Assembly: GCA_009911715.1 (NCBI GenBank) | Contig: CP047880.1 | Location: forward strand, 682,001-746,000 | Direction: 5' to 3' | Origin: Methanomassiliicoccaceae archaeon DOK | Lineage (GTDB): Archaea; Thermoplasmatota; Thermoplasmata; Methanomassiliicoccales; Methanomethylophilaceae | DNA length: 64,000 nt | In this document: piece after piece, positions 33,112 through 41,295 of the stretch | Numbering within the stretch: the first letter of the stretch is position 1 | How the letters are laid out: every line of letters begins with the position of its first letter | Program-made: the position numbers and the translations under genes | Notes under the pieces: generated by a model | The model's database searches: none | The model's input: the letters and a program-made list of their open reading frames with translations, nothing else | What the model was told of the DNA's origin: nothing

Positions 33112-34932
33112 TCACTCGGAGGTCTGCTGGTTCCTTCTCTGCTGGGCCAGCATCCTCTTGGCTGCCGCGTTGCCCTTGGAGACGGCCTTGTTGAGCCACA
33201 TGTGGGCCTTCTCGGCGTCAGCCTCGACTCCCACACCGTCCATGTAGCAGCGTCCGACGATGAACATCGCGTCGTCGTCGCCGTTCTCCGCTGCGCGGAG
33301 ATAGCTCTCGAACGGGGACTCCTCGGGCTTGAACTGGACCTTCTCGCCGGTGAGCCTCTCCACAATCTGCCTGGAGAGGACGTGTCCGAGCTCGGCGGCG
33401 CGCTTGTACCACACGATCGCCTGCTTCTCGTTCTTCTCCACGCCGATGCCGTTCTCGAGGCAGTATCCGGCGTAGTACTGGCAGATCGCGTTGTCGTTCT
33501 TCGCTCCCTTGACGAACCACTCGTAGGCCTGCTTCTCGTCCTTGGCGACGCCGTCGCCCTCGAAGTAGGCGTATGCGACGTGGTACTGGGACTTTCCGAA
33601 GCCGTTCTCGGCCAGTTTGAGGTGCATGTCGAAGGCCTTCGCGGAGTCCTTCTTTGTGCCCCTTCCCTTGGCGTACGCCTCGGCGACGGAGAACTGGGCC
33701 TTCATGTAGTTGTCCTCGGCGGACCTGCTCAGCCAGACGAACGCCTGGGAGTCGCTCTTGGCGACGCCGCGTCCGAGCGCGTAGGCGGTACCGACGTTGA
33801 AGCAGGCCACGGAGTTGCCGTTGGCAGCGGACATCAGGTAGTACCTCAGGGCGGTCTTGCCGTCCTTCTTGACGCCGGATCCGTTGGCGTAGTTGTCGCC
33901 GGTGACCAGCTGGGCGTATCCGTCGCCCAGGTCCGCCGCCCTCTTGAACCATGCCGCGGAGGCCTTGGTGTTCTTGGGCACCTGCCTTCCCTTGGCGTAG
34001 AGCTGGCCGAGCATGATCATGGCGTTGGTCTGGCCCATGTAGGACGCGCTCTCCAGGAGCTTCAGTCCCCTGTCCCTGTTCTTGTCGACGCCAACGCCGC
34101 CGAGGTAGCACCTGGCGATGCCGTAGATGCCGTCCCTGCTGGCCCTTCCGACCGCGGCGCAGTACCAGGCGTAGGAGGCGTTGTTGTCCTTCTCCACGCC
34201 GATGCCGTCCATGTAGCACCTGCCGAGGTTGTACATCCCCTCGGGGGCTCCCAGGTCGGCGATCTCCTGGTAGATCGAGAACGCCTTGTCGTAGCTCCTC
34301 TCCACGCCGATTCCGTACTCGTAGCACTCGGCGAGGCTCACGCAGGCGGGGGAGTAGCCGATGTCGGCCAGGGCCTGGAGCATCTCGACGCCCTTGGGGC
34401 GGTCGCGGCCGGTGCCGGTGCCGTTCAGCACGCAGAGGGCCTCGCGGTGCTGGGCCTCGATGTGTCCCGCGGCGGCGGCCTGTTTGTACAGGTCGTAGGC
34501 CCCTGCGGGGTTGAAGTCGGTGCCAACGGCGAGCTCTGTCAGCCTGGCGAGAACGTACGTGGCGTCCGGGTCCTCGGGGGAGGACCTCGCCTTGAAATAT
34601 TCGTATACATCGCCGTCATCCGGCGTATCGTGCGTTTCGTAGTAGTCGGACAGGGCCGCGTATGCGTCGTATCCGCCTTTGATCGCGGAGCGGAAGAGCC
34701 ACATGTGTGCCTCTGAGGGATCCTCCGCCGCAGCGACTCCGTTGGCGTAGCAGTGGCCCACCACGAACTCCGCCGTGGGGTGACCCATCCTGGCGGCGCG
34801 GAGGTACCATTCGAACGCGGCGGATTCGTCCGCATCGGTCCCTTCTCCGATCGCAAACCTCTGCCCAAGCTCGAAGCAGGACTGCACGTCCCCTGCATCG
34901 GCCTTGGAAATCAACTGCTCTAAGGTTTCCAT
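33112..34932 (-). CDS. Sel1-repeat protein, 606 residues
   Basis: A long helical-repeat protein of roughly fourteen Sel1-like repeats of 36 residues, each with the A-x-x-W/F-Y-x-x-A-A-x-x-G-x-x-x-A core (for example AFEWYLRAARMGHPTAEF). Sel1 repeats are scaffolds for protein contacts; nothing suggests catalysis. There is no signal peptide. ATG 34932 is about 23 bases after TATTATATC; a start 4 codons earlier is possible. A palindrome covers that promoter. A second Sel1 protein lies at 62.9 kb near the chaperone operon. Confidence 0.9.
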   Translation of the reverse strand: METLEQLISKADAGDVQSCFELGQRFAIGEGTDADESAAFEWYLRAARMGHPTAEFVVGHCYANGVAAAEDPSEAHMWLFRSAIKGGYDAYAALSDYYETHDTPDDGDVYEYFKARSSPEDPDATYVLARLTELAVGTDFNPAGAYDLYKQAAAAGHIEAQHREALCVLNGTGTGRDRPKGVEMLQALADIGYSPACVSLAECYEYGIGVERSYDKAFSIYQEIADLGAPEGMYNLGRCYMDGIGVEKDNNASYAWYCAAVGRASRDGIYGIARCYLGGVGVDKNRDRGLKLLESASYMGQTNAMIMLGQLYAKGRQVPKNTKASAAWFKRAADLGDGYAQLVTGDNYANGSGVKKDGKTALRYYLMSAANGNSVACFNVGTAYALGRGVAKSDSQAFVWLSRSAEDNYMKAQFSVAEAYAKGRGTKKDSAKAFDMHLKLAENGFGKSQYHVAYAYFEGDGVAKDEKQAYEWFVKGAKNDNAICQYYAGYCLENGIGVEKNEKQAIVWYKRAAELGHVLSRQIVERLTGEKVQFKPEESPFESYLRAAENGDDDAMFIVGRCYMDGVGVEADAEKAHMWLNKAVSKGNAAAKRMLAQQRRNQQTSE

Positions 34933-34942
34933 TAGCCCTGCC

Positions 34943-34959
34943 ATATCTTCCGAAGATAT
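34943..34959. promoter_or_regulatory. Palindrome in the Sel1 promoter
   Basis: ATATCTTC-C-GAAGATAT, perfect 8-base arms, overlaps the TATA-like box and predicted start of the Sel1 gene, a typical repressor position. Confidence 0.45.
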
Positions 34960-35002
34960 AATAGGATTGCACGACCGGACAGTCGCTGTAAATGCTGGCA
35001 CA

Positions 35003-36331
35003 TCAGCTGTCCGATGCCTTCCTCACGAGCTCCACGCCGACCGGCGGGTCCTCGGGGCGCTTCTCGACCGACAGTACCAGCAGGACCACGGCGACCGCGG
35101 AGAACAGGAGCATCAGGCCCCAGAGGACCGTGAAGTTGCCCAGGGTGTACGCGGTGCCGATGATGGCTCCCGAGATCGTGGTGCAGACGCTGGCCCCCAG
35201 GAACAGGAATATGTTCGTACCAGACACGGCGGTGCCCGAGATGGCTATGGGGTACCATTCCTTCACCTGCGTGAACGACAGGGTCATGAACCCTCCGAAG
35301 AAGCCGAAGGCGAAGCTGACCGCGAACCAGAACCAGTAGCTGTCTATGTCCCCGGCGAAGACGAATATGACCGCCCATAGCACGGTGAACACGGATGTCC
35401 CGTAGATCATCGCCTTCCTCTTGGAGCGGATGATCCCGCGGCTAGTCATACCGCCGATCGCGAGGGTGCTGAGGATCTTCCCCACTCCCAGGGCCGTCAC
35501 CATCCAGGATGCGGAGAGAACGAAGTCGTACACGTTGTTGAAGTAGGTCACCGCCCAGGTCCCCTGGAACGTCATGATGGACCCGTAGACCAGGAAGTAG
35601 GCCAGGGCGCAGGTCCAGAACTTCCTGCCTCCGGACAGGACGATGCGCAGACCCTTCATGACGGGTATCCTCGCGGCGGAGGACTCCACCACGGCCGTGC
35701 CGTGCTCCGACAGCTCGACGGCCTCCACCGATGGGAGCCCCCTGTCCTTGGGGTGGTTGCGTATGACCGTGGCGCAGAGGACGGCGAGAACGAGCGTGAT
35801 CACGCCCAGCACCAGGAAGACCTCCCTCCAGCCGAGCGCCTGGGCCATCAGCTCCAGGGGGCCTGTGGCGGCTATCGCGCCCACGTTGCCCACCGCGATG
35901 ACGACCCCGCTGAGGACGGCGAAGTCGGACTTGGGGAACCAGACGGAGACGAGCTTCATCAGCGGGACGTAGACGACCGCCATGCCGGCCGCGATCATGA
36001 CCTTGCCGAGGACGATCATCCAGAACTCTGTGCCCACGCAGGTCACCAGCGACCCTATCGACGCTATCAGCAGGAAGACGGTGGAAGCGGCTCTCGCCCC
36101 GAACCTGTCGGCCATCACGCCGGACGGGATCTGCATGGCGGTGTACGTCCAGTAGTACACGCTGCTGAGGAATCCGATCGATCCCCCGACGTCGGCGACG
36201 ATGTCCTGGCCGACGACGCTCACGGAGATCCTGTGAAAGTAGACGAAGAAGTACCCGACCGTCAGGACGGCGAATATCGCCCACCTGTAGCGACGGAGGG
36301 CTGACAGTGCATCAGAGGCTATCTCGCTCAT
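35003..36331 (-). CDS. MFS transporter
   Basis: A 442-residue, twelve-segment MFS protein. The N-terminus (RYRWAIFAVLTVGYFFVYFHRISVSVV) and the loop MADRFGARAAS resemble the anion:cation symporter and hexuronate branches rather than drug exporters. The YYWTYTAMQIPSGVMADRFG segment is the family signature. The substrate is probably an organic anion, uncertain. A perfect 11-base inverted repeat brackets its TATA box, so it is likely tightly regulated. It is unrelated to the MFS pair at 9-11 kb. Confidence 0.82.
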   Translation of the reverse strand: MSEIASDALSALRRYRWAIFAVLTVGYFFVYFHRISVSVVGQDIVADVGGSIGFLSSVYYWTYTAMQIPSGVMADRFGARAASTVFLLIASIGSLVTCVGTEFWMIVLGKVMIAAGMAVVYVPLMKLVSVWFPKSDFAVLSGVVIAVGNVGAIAATGPLELMAQALGWREVFLVLGVITLVLAVLCATVIRNHPKDRGLPSVEAVELSEHGTAVVESSAARIPVMKGLRIVLSGGRKFWTCALAYFLVYGSIMTFQGTWAVTYFNNVYDFVLSASWMVTALGVGKILSTLAIGGMTSRGIIRSKRKAMIYGTSVFTVLWAVIFVFAGDIDSYWFWFAVSFAFGFFGGFMTLSFTQVKEWYPIAISGTAVSGTNIFLFLGASVCTTISGAIIGTAYTLGNFTVLWGLMLLFSAVAVVLLVLSVEKRPEDPPVGVELVRKASDS

Positions 36332-36339
36332 CTGGAATG

Positions 36340-36381
36340 CTCCGACATGGTCCTACTATATGAACGGAACCCATGTCGGAG
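36340..36381. promoter_or_regulatory. Inverted repeat bracketing the MFS promoter
   Basis: CTCCGACATGG at 36340-36350 and CCATGTCGGAG at 36371-36381, perfect 11-base arms with a 20-base spacer that contains the TATA-like box (TTCATATAGTAGG on the minus strand). A factor bound to both arms would clamp the promoter. Confidence 0.6.
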
Positions 36382-36410
36382 GTAAATTTTATTCTTTTAC
36401 GAATATCGGA

Positions 36411-36716
36411 TTATTCGGCATCGGCCCTTCCGGCCCTGTCGATGGCCCTGTTCCTGAAGTACAGGATCACACCGATGAGTACCAGGCAGAAGTCGAGGAT
36501 GTAGAACGCCAGCACGTAGTTGAACACGCCGTCGATGAACACCTCGTCGTTCACCACCTTGTTCAGCATGCCGCATACGTAGCCCACCTCTATGATGAGC
36601 ATGAACGGGAGGCTGGTCCCCACGGCGGTCCTCGCCCTGTAGGCCTTCAGTATGTTGGCCGGCCACGCTGCGGCGAAGCACAGCAGCATTATGACCTCGA
36701 ATATCCCGCCGATCAT
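36411..36716 (-). CDS. SemiSWEET-like small membrane protein
   Basis: A 101-residue protein with three hydrophobic segments. The first loop, FAAAWPANILKAYRARTAVGTSLP, matches the PQ-loop pattern (WP/PQ, then KxxRxKTxxGxSLP) of half-SWEET sugar transporters, which work as dimers. Start MIGGIFEVIM is chosen; a GTG three codons earlier overlaps the DUF362 stop and is equally possible. It is coupled to the DUF362 gene, which is an odd pairing. The substrate is unknown. Confidence 0.65.
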   Translation of the reverse strand: MIGGIFEVIMLLCFAAAWPANILKAYRARTAVGTSLPFMLIIEVGYVCGMLNKVVNDEVFIDGVFNYVLAFYILDFCLVLIGVILYFRNRAIDRAGRADAE

Positions 36717-36721
36717 GACGG

Positions 36722-37828
36722 TCACCCGATCTCCACGAGCTCGTAGTCGGACGTGCCGAAGCCCAAGCGCTCGGCGTGTTCGAAGGTGCTCTGCCAGTGG
36801 GTCGACGGCTGAACGCACTTGAATATGTCCGCGGGCTTCCTTCCGTCGCAGTTCCTGTAAAGGAGGGACCCCGGCACCATCGGCTGCCTCTGCACGAGGT
36901 CTATGCAGGCCCTGTCCAGGGCGACGGGGTCAAAGGACGCGAGGATGCCGACGTTGGGGACGACGGGCATGTCGTTCTCGCCGTGGCAGTCGCAGAACGG
37001 CGACACGTCGCATATGATGCTGATGTGGAAGCTCGGCTTGTCCTTCACCGCGGCCATGGCGTACTCCACGATCTTGCAGTTGAGCACGTCAGGGGCCTCG
37101 TCGTAGAGCGGATCGATGGCGTCGAAGGGGCATGTGGCGATGCACCTCCCGCAGCCCACGCATCTTTCCTGGTCGATGACGGCCTTCTTGTCAATTGTTA
37201 TGGCGGACACCGCGCAGAATCTGACGCACTTCCCGCAGGACCTGCAGACGTCGGGGTCCACGCTCGGCTTCCCTGCCGCGTGCATCTCAAGCTTGCCCCT
37301 GCGGGACCCGCAACCCATGGCGAGGTTCTTCAGCGCACCCCCGTAGCCGGTCTGCTCGTGGCACTTGAAGTGGGAGAGCGATATGATGACGTCGGAGTCC
37401 ACGATGGCTCTGCCGATCTTGGCGTTCCTGACGTACTCGCCGTCGATGGGGACCTCCACGTCGTCGGTACCCTTCAGTCCGTCGGCGATGACGATCTGGC
37501 ATCCAGTCGTCATGGGTCCGTACCCGTTGAGGTTGGCCGTGTCCATGTGCTCCAGCGCGTGCTTCCTCCTCCCGATGTAGAGGGTGTTGCAGTCGGTGAG
37601 GAACGGCATACCCCCGTTCTCCCTCACGATGTCCGCGATTACCTTGGCGTAGTTCGGTCTCAGGAACGAGAGGTTGCCGTACTCGCCGAAGTGCAGCTTG
37701 ATGGCGACGAACTTCCTCTCCATGTCGATGTCGCAGATCCCTGCGGCGCGGACCACTCTCCCGAGCTTGTCCAGGAGGCTGTCGCCGATGCGGCAGTTCA
37801 TGTCGGTGAAGTATACCTTGGAGCCCAT
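36722..37828 (-). CDS. DUF362 protein with two [4Fe-4S] clusters
   Basis: A 368-residue protein: DUF362 region (residues 1-180, LSHFKCHEQTGYGGALKNL) followed by two ferredoxin motifs, CRSCGKCVRFC and CVGCGRCIATCP, near residues 195-240, then a C-terminal part ending ELVEIG. Proteins of this design are thought to be iron-sulfur electron carriers or cluster proteins; none has a firm role. A TATA-like TTTATACCG about 25 bases upstream gives a leaderless start. The downstream SemiSWEET-like gene overlaps or nearly overlaps it. Confidence 0.85.
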   Translation of the reverse strand: MGSKVYFTDMNCRIGDSLLDKLGRVVRAAGICDIDMERKFVAIKLHFGEYGNLSFLRPNYAKVIADIVRENGGMPFLTDCNTLYIGRRKHALEHMDTANLNGYGPMTTGCQIVIADGLKGTDDVEVPIDGEYVRNAKIGRAIVDSDVIISLSHFKCHEQTGYGGALKNLAMGCGSRRGKLEMHAAGKPSVDPDVCRSCGKCVRFCAVSAITIDKKAVIDQERCVGCGRCIATCPFDAIDPLYDEAPDVLNCKIVEYAMAAVKDKPSFHISIICDVSPFCDCHGENDMPVVPNVGILASFDPVALDRACIDLVQRQPMVPGSLLYRNCDGRKPADIFKCVQPSTHWQSTFEHAERLGFGTSDYELVEIG

Positions 37829-38074
37829 GCCACGTCAAGATGGTTCTCGGTATAAAGGCCTCGCCGGGACAGTTCCGAAGGCTCCGACGCCGGACGGGCC
37901 GTGGGAAGCCACCCCTATGGAGGCCGTGTGATCGCAGGCCGTGACCGTAGACTACATATGATGACGCCTGGGAGACACTGCGGGCCGGAGATTATCTCCC
38001 AGGAGACAGGCCGAGGGTCAGTTTCAAATAGGGTACTCCGATGCATGCGTCAGCGGGAAACCGCGGTGATTACG

Positions 38075-38500
38075 ATGTACAGCATGAGCCATTGTTCAGG
38101 CCCACTCCTCAGCGACGAGGACTCGATCAAGAAGTACAACGACGAGAGCCAGTGGGGCTTGCATATAGCCATCGACCTCGGAGAGTGCGACCACCAGAAG
38201 ATCTCCGACGGCGAATACATCAAGCAGTTCGCGATCGACCTCGCGGACCACATACACATGAAGAGGTACGGCGAGCCCATCGCCGTCAGGTTCGGGGCGG
38301 AGCCCAAAGTGGAGGGCTACTCCCTGATCCAGCTCATCGAGACATCCTGCATAGCCGGCCATTTCGCCGAGGACACGGACCGCGCCTTCATCGACGTGTT
38401 CTCCTGCAGGGAGTTCCCTCCGGAGGCCACCGCCCAGTACTGCAAGGAGTACTTCGGTGCCAAGGCCATGGAGTACGCCACACTTTTCAGGAACATCTGA
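38075..38500 (+). CDS. S-adenosylmethionine-decarboxylase-like protein
   Basis: A 141-residue protein similar to the AdoMetDC fold: WGLHIAIDLGECDH at the start and a VDIFTCG-like IDVFSCREFPPE near the C-terminus. The processing site region reads LIQLIETSCIAGHFAED, where pyruvoyl enzymes have an E-S-H-x-S-x-H motif with the self-cleaving Ser; a Thr-Ser pair is present but the context differs. It may be an active divergent decarboxylase or a non-enzymatic relative. ATG 38075 follows GGTGAT at 5 bases; TTTCAAATAGG is the likely TATA. No spermidine synthase is adjacent. Confidence 0.65.
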   Translation: MYSMSHCSGPLLSDEDSIKKYNDESQWGLHIAIDLGECDHQKISDGEYIKQFAIDLADHIHMKRYGEPIAVRFGAEPKVEGYSLIQLIETSCIAGHFAEDTDRAFIDVFSCREFPPEATAQYCKEYFGAKAMEYATLFRNI

Positions 38501-38512
38501 GAGTCAAACCAC

Positions 38513-38545
38513 GGGGCCTGCTGGCCCCTTCATCGTTTCTTCATC
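38513..38545 (+). terminator. Terminator of the AdoMetDC-like gene
   Basis: GGGGCC-TGCT-GGCCCC followed by TTCATCGTTTCTTCATC, 12 bases after the stop. Confidence 0.65.
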
Positions 38546-38578
38546 AACTCTTAATAAACCGGAATCCGTCGGGAACCC

Positions 38579-39109
38579 ATGGACCTGTCCGACGCCGTCT
38601 CCAGACACGAGAGGGGGAACGCCATCCTGTTCACCAGAGACAGCCCCTGCCTCTCCGCACTGCGCTCGCTTCTAGAATCATCGGACAGGCGCACGGTCGC
38701 GCTATGGGGACTGGAGAGGGCGGAACGCACGGCTGAGGAGCTGGCCAGGAGGCATCCCGAGGATCCCAGGCCGTCGGTCGCCGTCGAGACCTGCAGCAGA
38801 TGGTGCAGGGGAGAGATCAAGATGCCCGAGGCGAAGAGGGCGATACTGGACGTGCACGCCATGGCCCGGGACATGCGGTCCCCCGCGGACGCGGCCTTGT
38901 GCCACGCGGTCGGTCAGGGTTGCTCCTGCGTACACACTCCGAAGCACGCCCTGGGTCTCCCCGTGTACGAGCTCACCGCGGTGTTTCTGGAGGGAGGGGA
39001 GGGCCGCACAGGGGCGGTCGCATGGAGGGCGACGTCGTATCTGGTCGACCTCAAGCGCATCAGGGATGCGGAGAAGGATGGGATGCAGTGGGCGCCCTTT
39101 CTCCAATGA
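38579..39109 (+). CDS. Imm5-like putative immunity protein
   Basis: A 176-residue helical protein. The AALCHAVGQGCSCVHTPKHALG stretch near residue 105 and the RHPEDPRPSVAVETCSRW stretch near residue 60 resemble the Imm5-like immunity family attached to bacterial toxin systems. No toxin gene is adjacent, so it is either an orphan that guards against others' toxins or a relative with another task. TATA-like CTTAATAAACC about 25 bases before the ATG gives a leaderless start. Family assignment is by recall of the pattern and needs a profile search. Confidence 0.6.
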   Translation: MDLSDAVSRHERGNAILFTRDSPCLSALRSLLESSDRRTVALWGLERAERTAEELARRHPEDPRPSVAVETCSRWCRGEIKMPEAKRAILDVHAMARDMRSPADAALCHAVGQGCSCVHTPKHALGLPVYELTAVFLEGGEGRTGAVAWRATSYLVDLKRIRDAEKDGMQWAPFLQ

Positions 39110-39271
39110 TATGGATACGATGGGGGATTTGTTCTCATCGTGTAATTTTTAGACATTTTTATCATTATCTGAATATGACAATATTATCCTTATAGTAATA
39201 ATATTCTCTAACAATTCTACAATTTAACTTATTTTAACACTGTTGAAGTTGAAAATTTTATTAAAATCCTT

Positions 39272-39871
39272 ATGGATTTGGTACGACGTGATGTCAGGTT
39301 CTGTCTGGACAAGCATGTCGCCCAGCCGACCATGACGCGTCTCGAAGCGATATCGGCTCTAGCAGACGCCGTCGGGGAGGAAGACATCCTTGTGTCCAAC
39401 ATAGGCGTCCCATCCAAGGAGCTCTTCGCATCTCTCGACCGTCCTCTGAACTTCTACATGCTGGGCAGCTACACTTAGGCCACGCCGATCGCACTGGGGA
39501 TGGCTCTTTCCAGTGACAGACGCGTCTTCGTGGTCGACGGCGACGGCAGTCTGCTGGGATCGTCGATTTTCCCAGTCCTGGCTGCTGAAAAGCCGGTCAA
39601 CCTCACGATCCTGTGTGTGGACAACGGCACATTCGGCTCGACGGGCAACCAGATCAATCAGGCCTACGATACTGTGGACATCGGTGCCGTTGCCATCGCA
39701 TTCGGACTCGATGTGGAGACTGTCTATGATTCCGAGGGTGTCAGATGTGCTGTATCCGAGCGTCATGGGATGAGGTTCGTCCAGGCGATGATAGTTCCGA
39801 AGAACTCGGATTCGAGAAACATCCCGTTCGCTGCGGTGGACATAAAGGAGCGTTTCATGGACGCCTTGTGA
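39272..39871 (+). CDS. comE: Sulfopyruvate-decarboxylase-like subunit (ComE) with in-frame UAG
   Basis: Reading through one TAG (39476-39478) gives a 199-residue protein. Start region: TRLEAISALADAVGEEDIL, then VSNIGVPSKELF and FYMLGSYT; after the TAG: ATPIALGMAL, VVDGDGSLLGSS and NGTFGSTGNQ. This is the TPP-binding beta subunit that, with ComD, decarboxylates sulfopyruvate in coenzyme M synthesis. The TAG replaces the Leu or Gln of the family's LGSMGxAS loop. Everything else is intact and a terminator follows, so UAG may be read as pyrrolysine; a recent amber mutation is the alternative. MTRLEAI at 39332 is another possible start. No comD is in the window. Confidence 0.7.
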
Positions 39872-39934
39872 CGAACGGATGTCGATTCCGTCTCACAGAC
39901 GGGATGTTCAAATACTCTGCAAACATCTTCTATG

Positions 39935-39968
39935 CCGTGCCTTCGCACGGTTCTATATTTCTTTCCCG
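39935..39968 (+). terminator. Terminator after the comE-like gene
   Basis: CCGTGC-CTTC-GCACGG followed by TTCTATATTTCTTTCC, 64 bases past the TGA. Confidence 0.6.
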
Positions 39969-40082
39969 AGGAGGAAAGATGCGATAAAACGCTTATTGAA
40001 TTAGTACAATTGTATGAAAGGTATCATACTACGGTTAAATAAGGATACTTCGTTAGGTCGCCCCAACGGAAGGTGTCCCTAA

Positions 40083-41285
40083 ATGGACAAGAAAGTAGTG
40101 CTAACGGCGGCCATCGTTGTCGCCTTCCTCCTTTCCTCGTCGATTCTGGTCCTGTTCTACAATCAGGACACGGAGGACAAGGAGATCAACCTGATCGCAA
40201 GGGTCAATACCGAGGGATCGGGAATTTACATCGACGCCAAATACGAGGCGAGCGACTTCATCGTCGTGGATTCCGAAGGCAATCCTCTTCCGGATGCCGA
40301 CGGCAACATACAGTACCACAAGGAGTTCTGGGAGGGGAAGATCTTCGGAACCCCCGGATCCACAGCGATCCAGCATGTGCAGTTGCGTCAGATTGTGGAA
40401 AGTATGGGGTACACATTCACTGTGTATACCAATGGCGCTAACACATCCCCTGGTTGCAATACAGTCTACTTCAATGACAGTATAACCAATGCGGCAGCTT
40501 TCGAGAACTCGCCACAGCTGGACGGAGGAATCATCTGGCAGCCTCAGTACCAGGCTCTTCTGGAGAGCACCGTGCGTCCCTGCAACTCCCTCATGACGAC
40601 CGCCGATTTCGATCCCGGACACACCTGCTGTGTCATCGGAGCCTCTCACAACTTCATAACCAACAACTCCGATGTCACCGTGAGGTTCCTTGCGGCCTAC
40701 ATAGAGTCAGTCAACTGGGTGAACAACGCCCTTCAGGACAAGAGCTCCGAGGACTACGCCTACCTGGTGGACCTCGCCATCCAGAGGACCGGTATAACCG
40801 ACCGCACGGTCATCGAAGCCTCGCTTGATTCCGTCATCTACACGTACGGGTACGATGAGAATCTCGGGGACACGCAGGAGCGTCCGCTGGCGAGTCTGGA
40901 GAGTTCTATCGCCGATCTCGTCCAGAATCTCAATCTCACCAACAGGCTCAGCAATCAGGGATTCAGCAGCCCCTATGAGTTCGCCCAGAGGTACGTCAAC
41001 GATGGTTACCTGTCACAGGCACTGTCATACGAGAAGAGCACCTCGGGTTACTCCATGAGGACCGTGACTGTGGCTGTCATCGCAGGTGACATCCATCAGA
41101 TCGCCGTTCACCTCGGAGACGAACTCGGAATCTTCGAGTCCTATGGAATAAACCTCAACATCAGCAGTGCCTCCAATGGAGCCGGTGTCGCGACATCCCT
41201 GCAGAACGGTGAGGCCGATGTGGGATTCGTCGGAGCGCCTCCCATGACGACCACAGTGGTCAACGGCGGACTGATCCCGGCATGA
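40083..41285 (+). CDS. ABC transporter binding protein, apparently circularly permuted
   Basis: A 400-residue protein with an N-terminal membrane anchor (residues 5-27). Residues 35-250 match the second lobe of NitT/TauT/SsuA-type binding proteins (INLIARVNTEGSG, FGTPGSTAIQHVQ, IIWQPQY). Residues 326-400 match their first lobe (VAVIAGDIHQIAVHLGDELG, then GEADVGFVGAPP) and stop at VVNGGLIPA, which is where canonical proteins continue into the INLIARVN segment. So the lobes are in swapped order. The permease and ATPase follow at once. The substrate may be a sulfonate, nitrate-like anion, or a thiamine precursor. Start ATG 40083 follows GGAAGGTG. Confidence 0.8.
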   Translation: MDKKVVLTAAIVVAFLLSSSILVLFYNQDTEDKEINLIARVNTEGSGIYIDAKYEASDFIVVDSEGNPLPDADGNIQYHKEFWEGKIFGTPGSTAIQHVQLRQIVESMGYTFTVYTNGANTSPGCNTVYFNDSITNAAAFENSPQLDGGIIWQPQYQALLESTVRPCNSLMTTADFDPGHTCCVIGASHNFITNNSDVTVRFLAAYIESVNWVNNALQDKSSEDYAYLVDLAIQRTGITDRTVIEASLDSVIYTYGYDENLGDTQERPLASLESSIADLVQNLNLTNRLSNQGFSSPYEFAQRYVNDGYLSQALSYEKSTSGYSMRTVTVAVIAGDIHQIAVHLGDELGIFESYGINLNISSASNGAGVATSLQNGEADVGFVGAPPMTTTVVNGGLIPA

Positions 41286-41295
41286 AGGTGTCATC

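Noticed and set aside
33088-34716. 542-codon + strand frame opposite the Sel1 gene
   Set aside because: Mirror of the Sel1 repeats; the minus strand shows the conserved repeat pattern, promoter and terminator.
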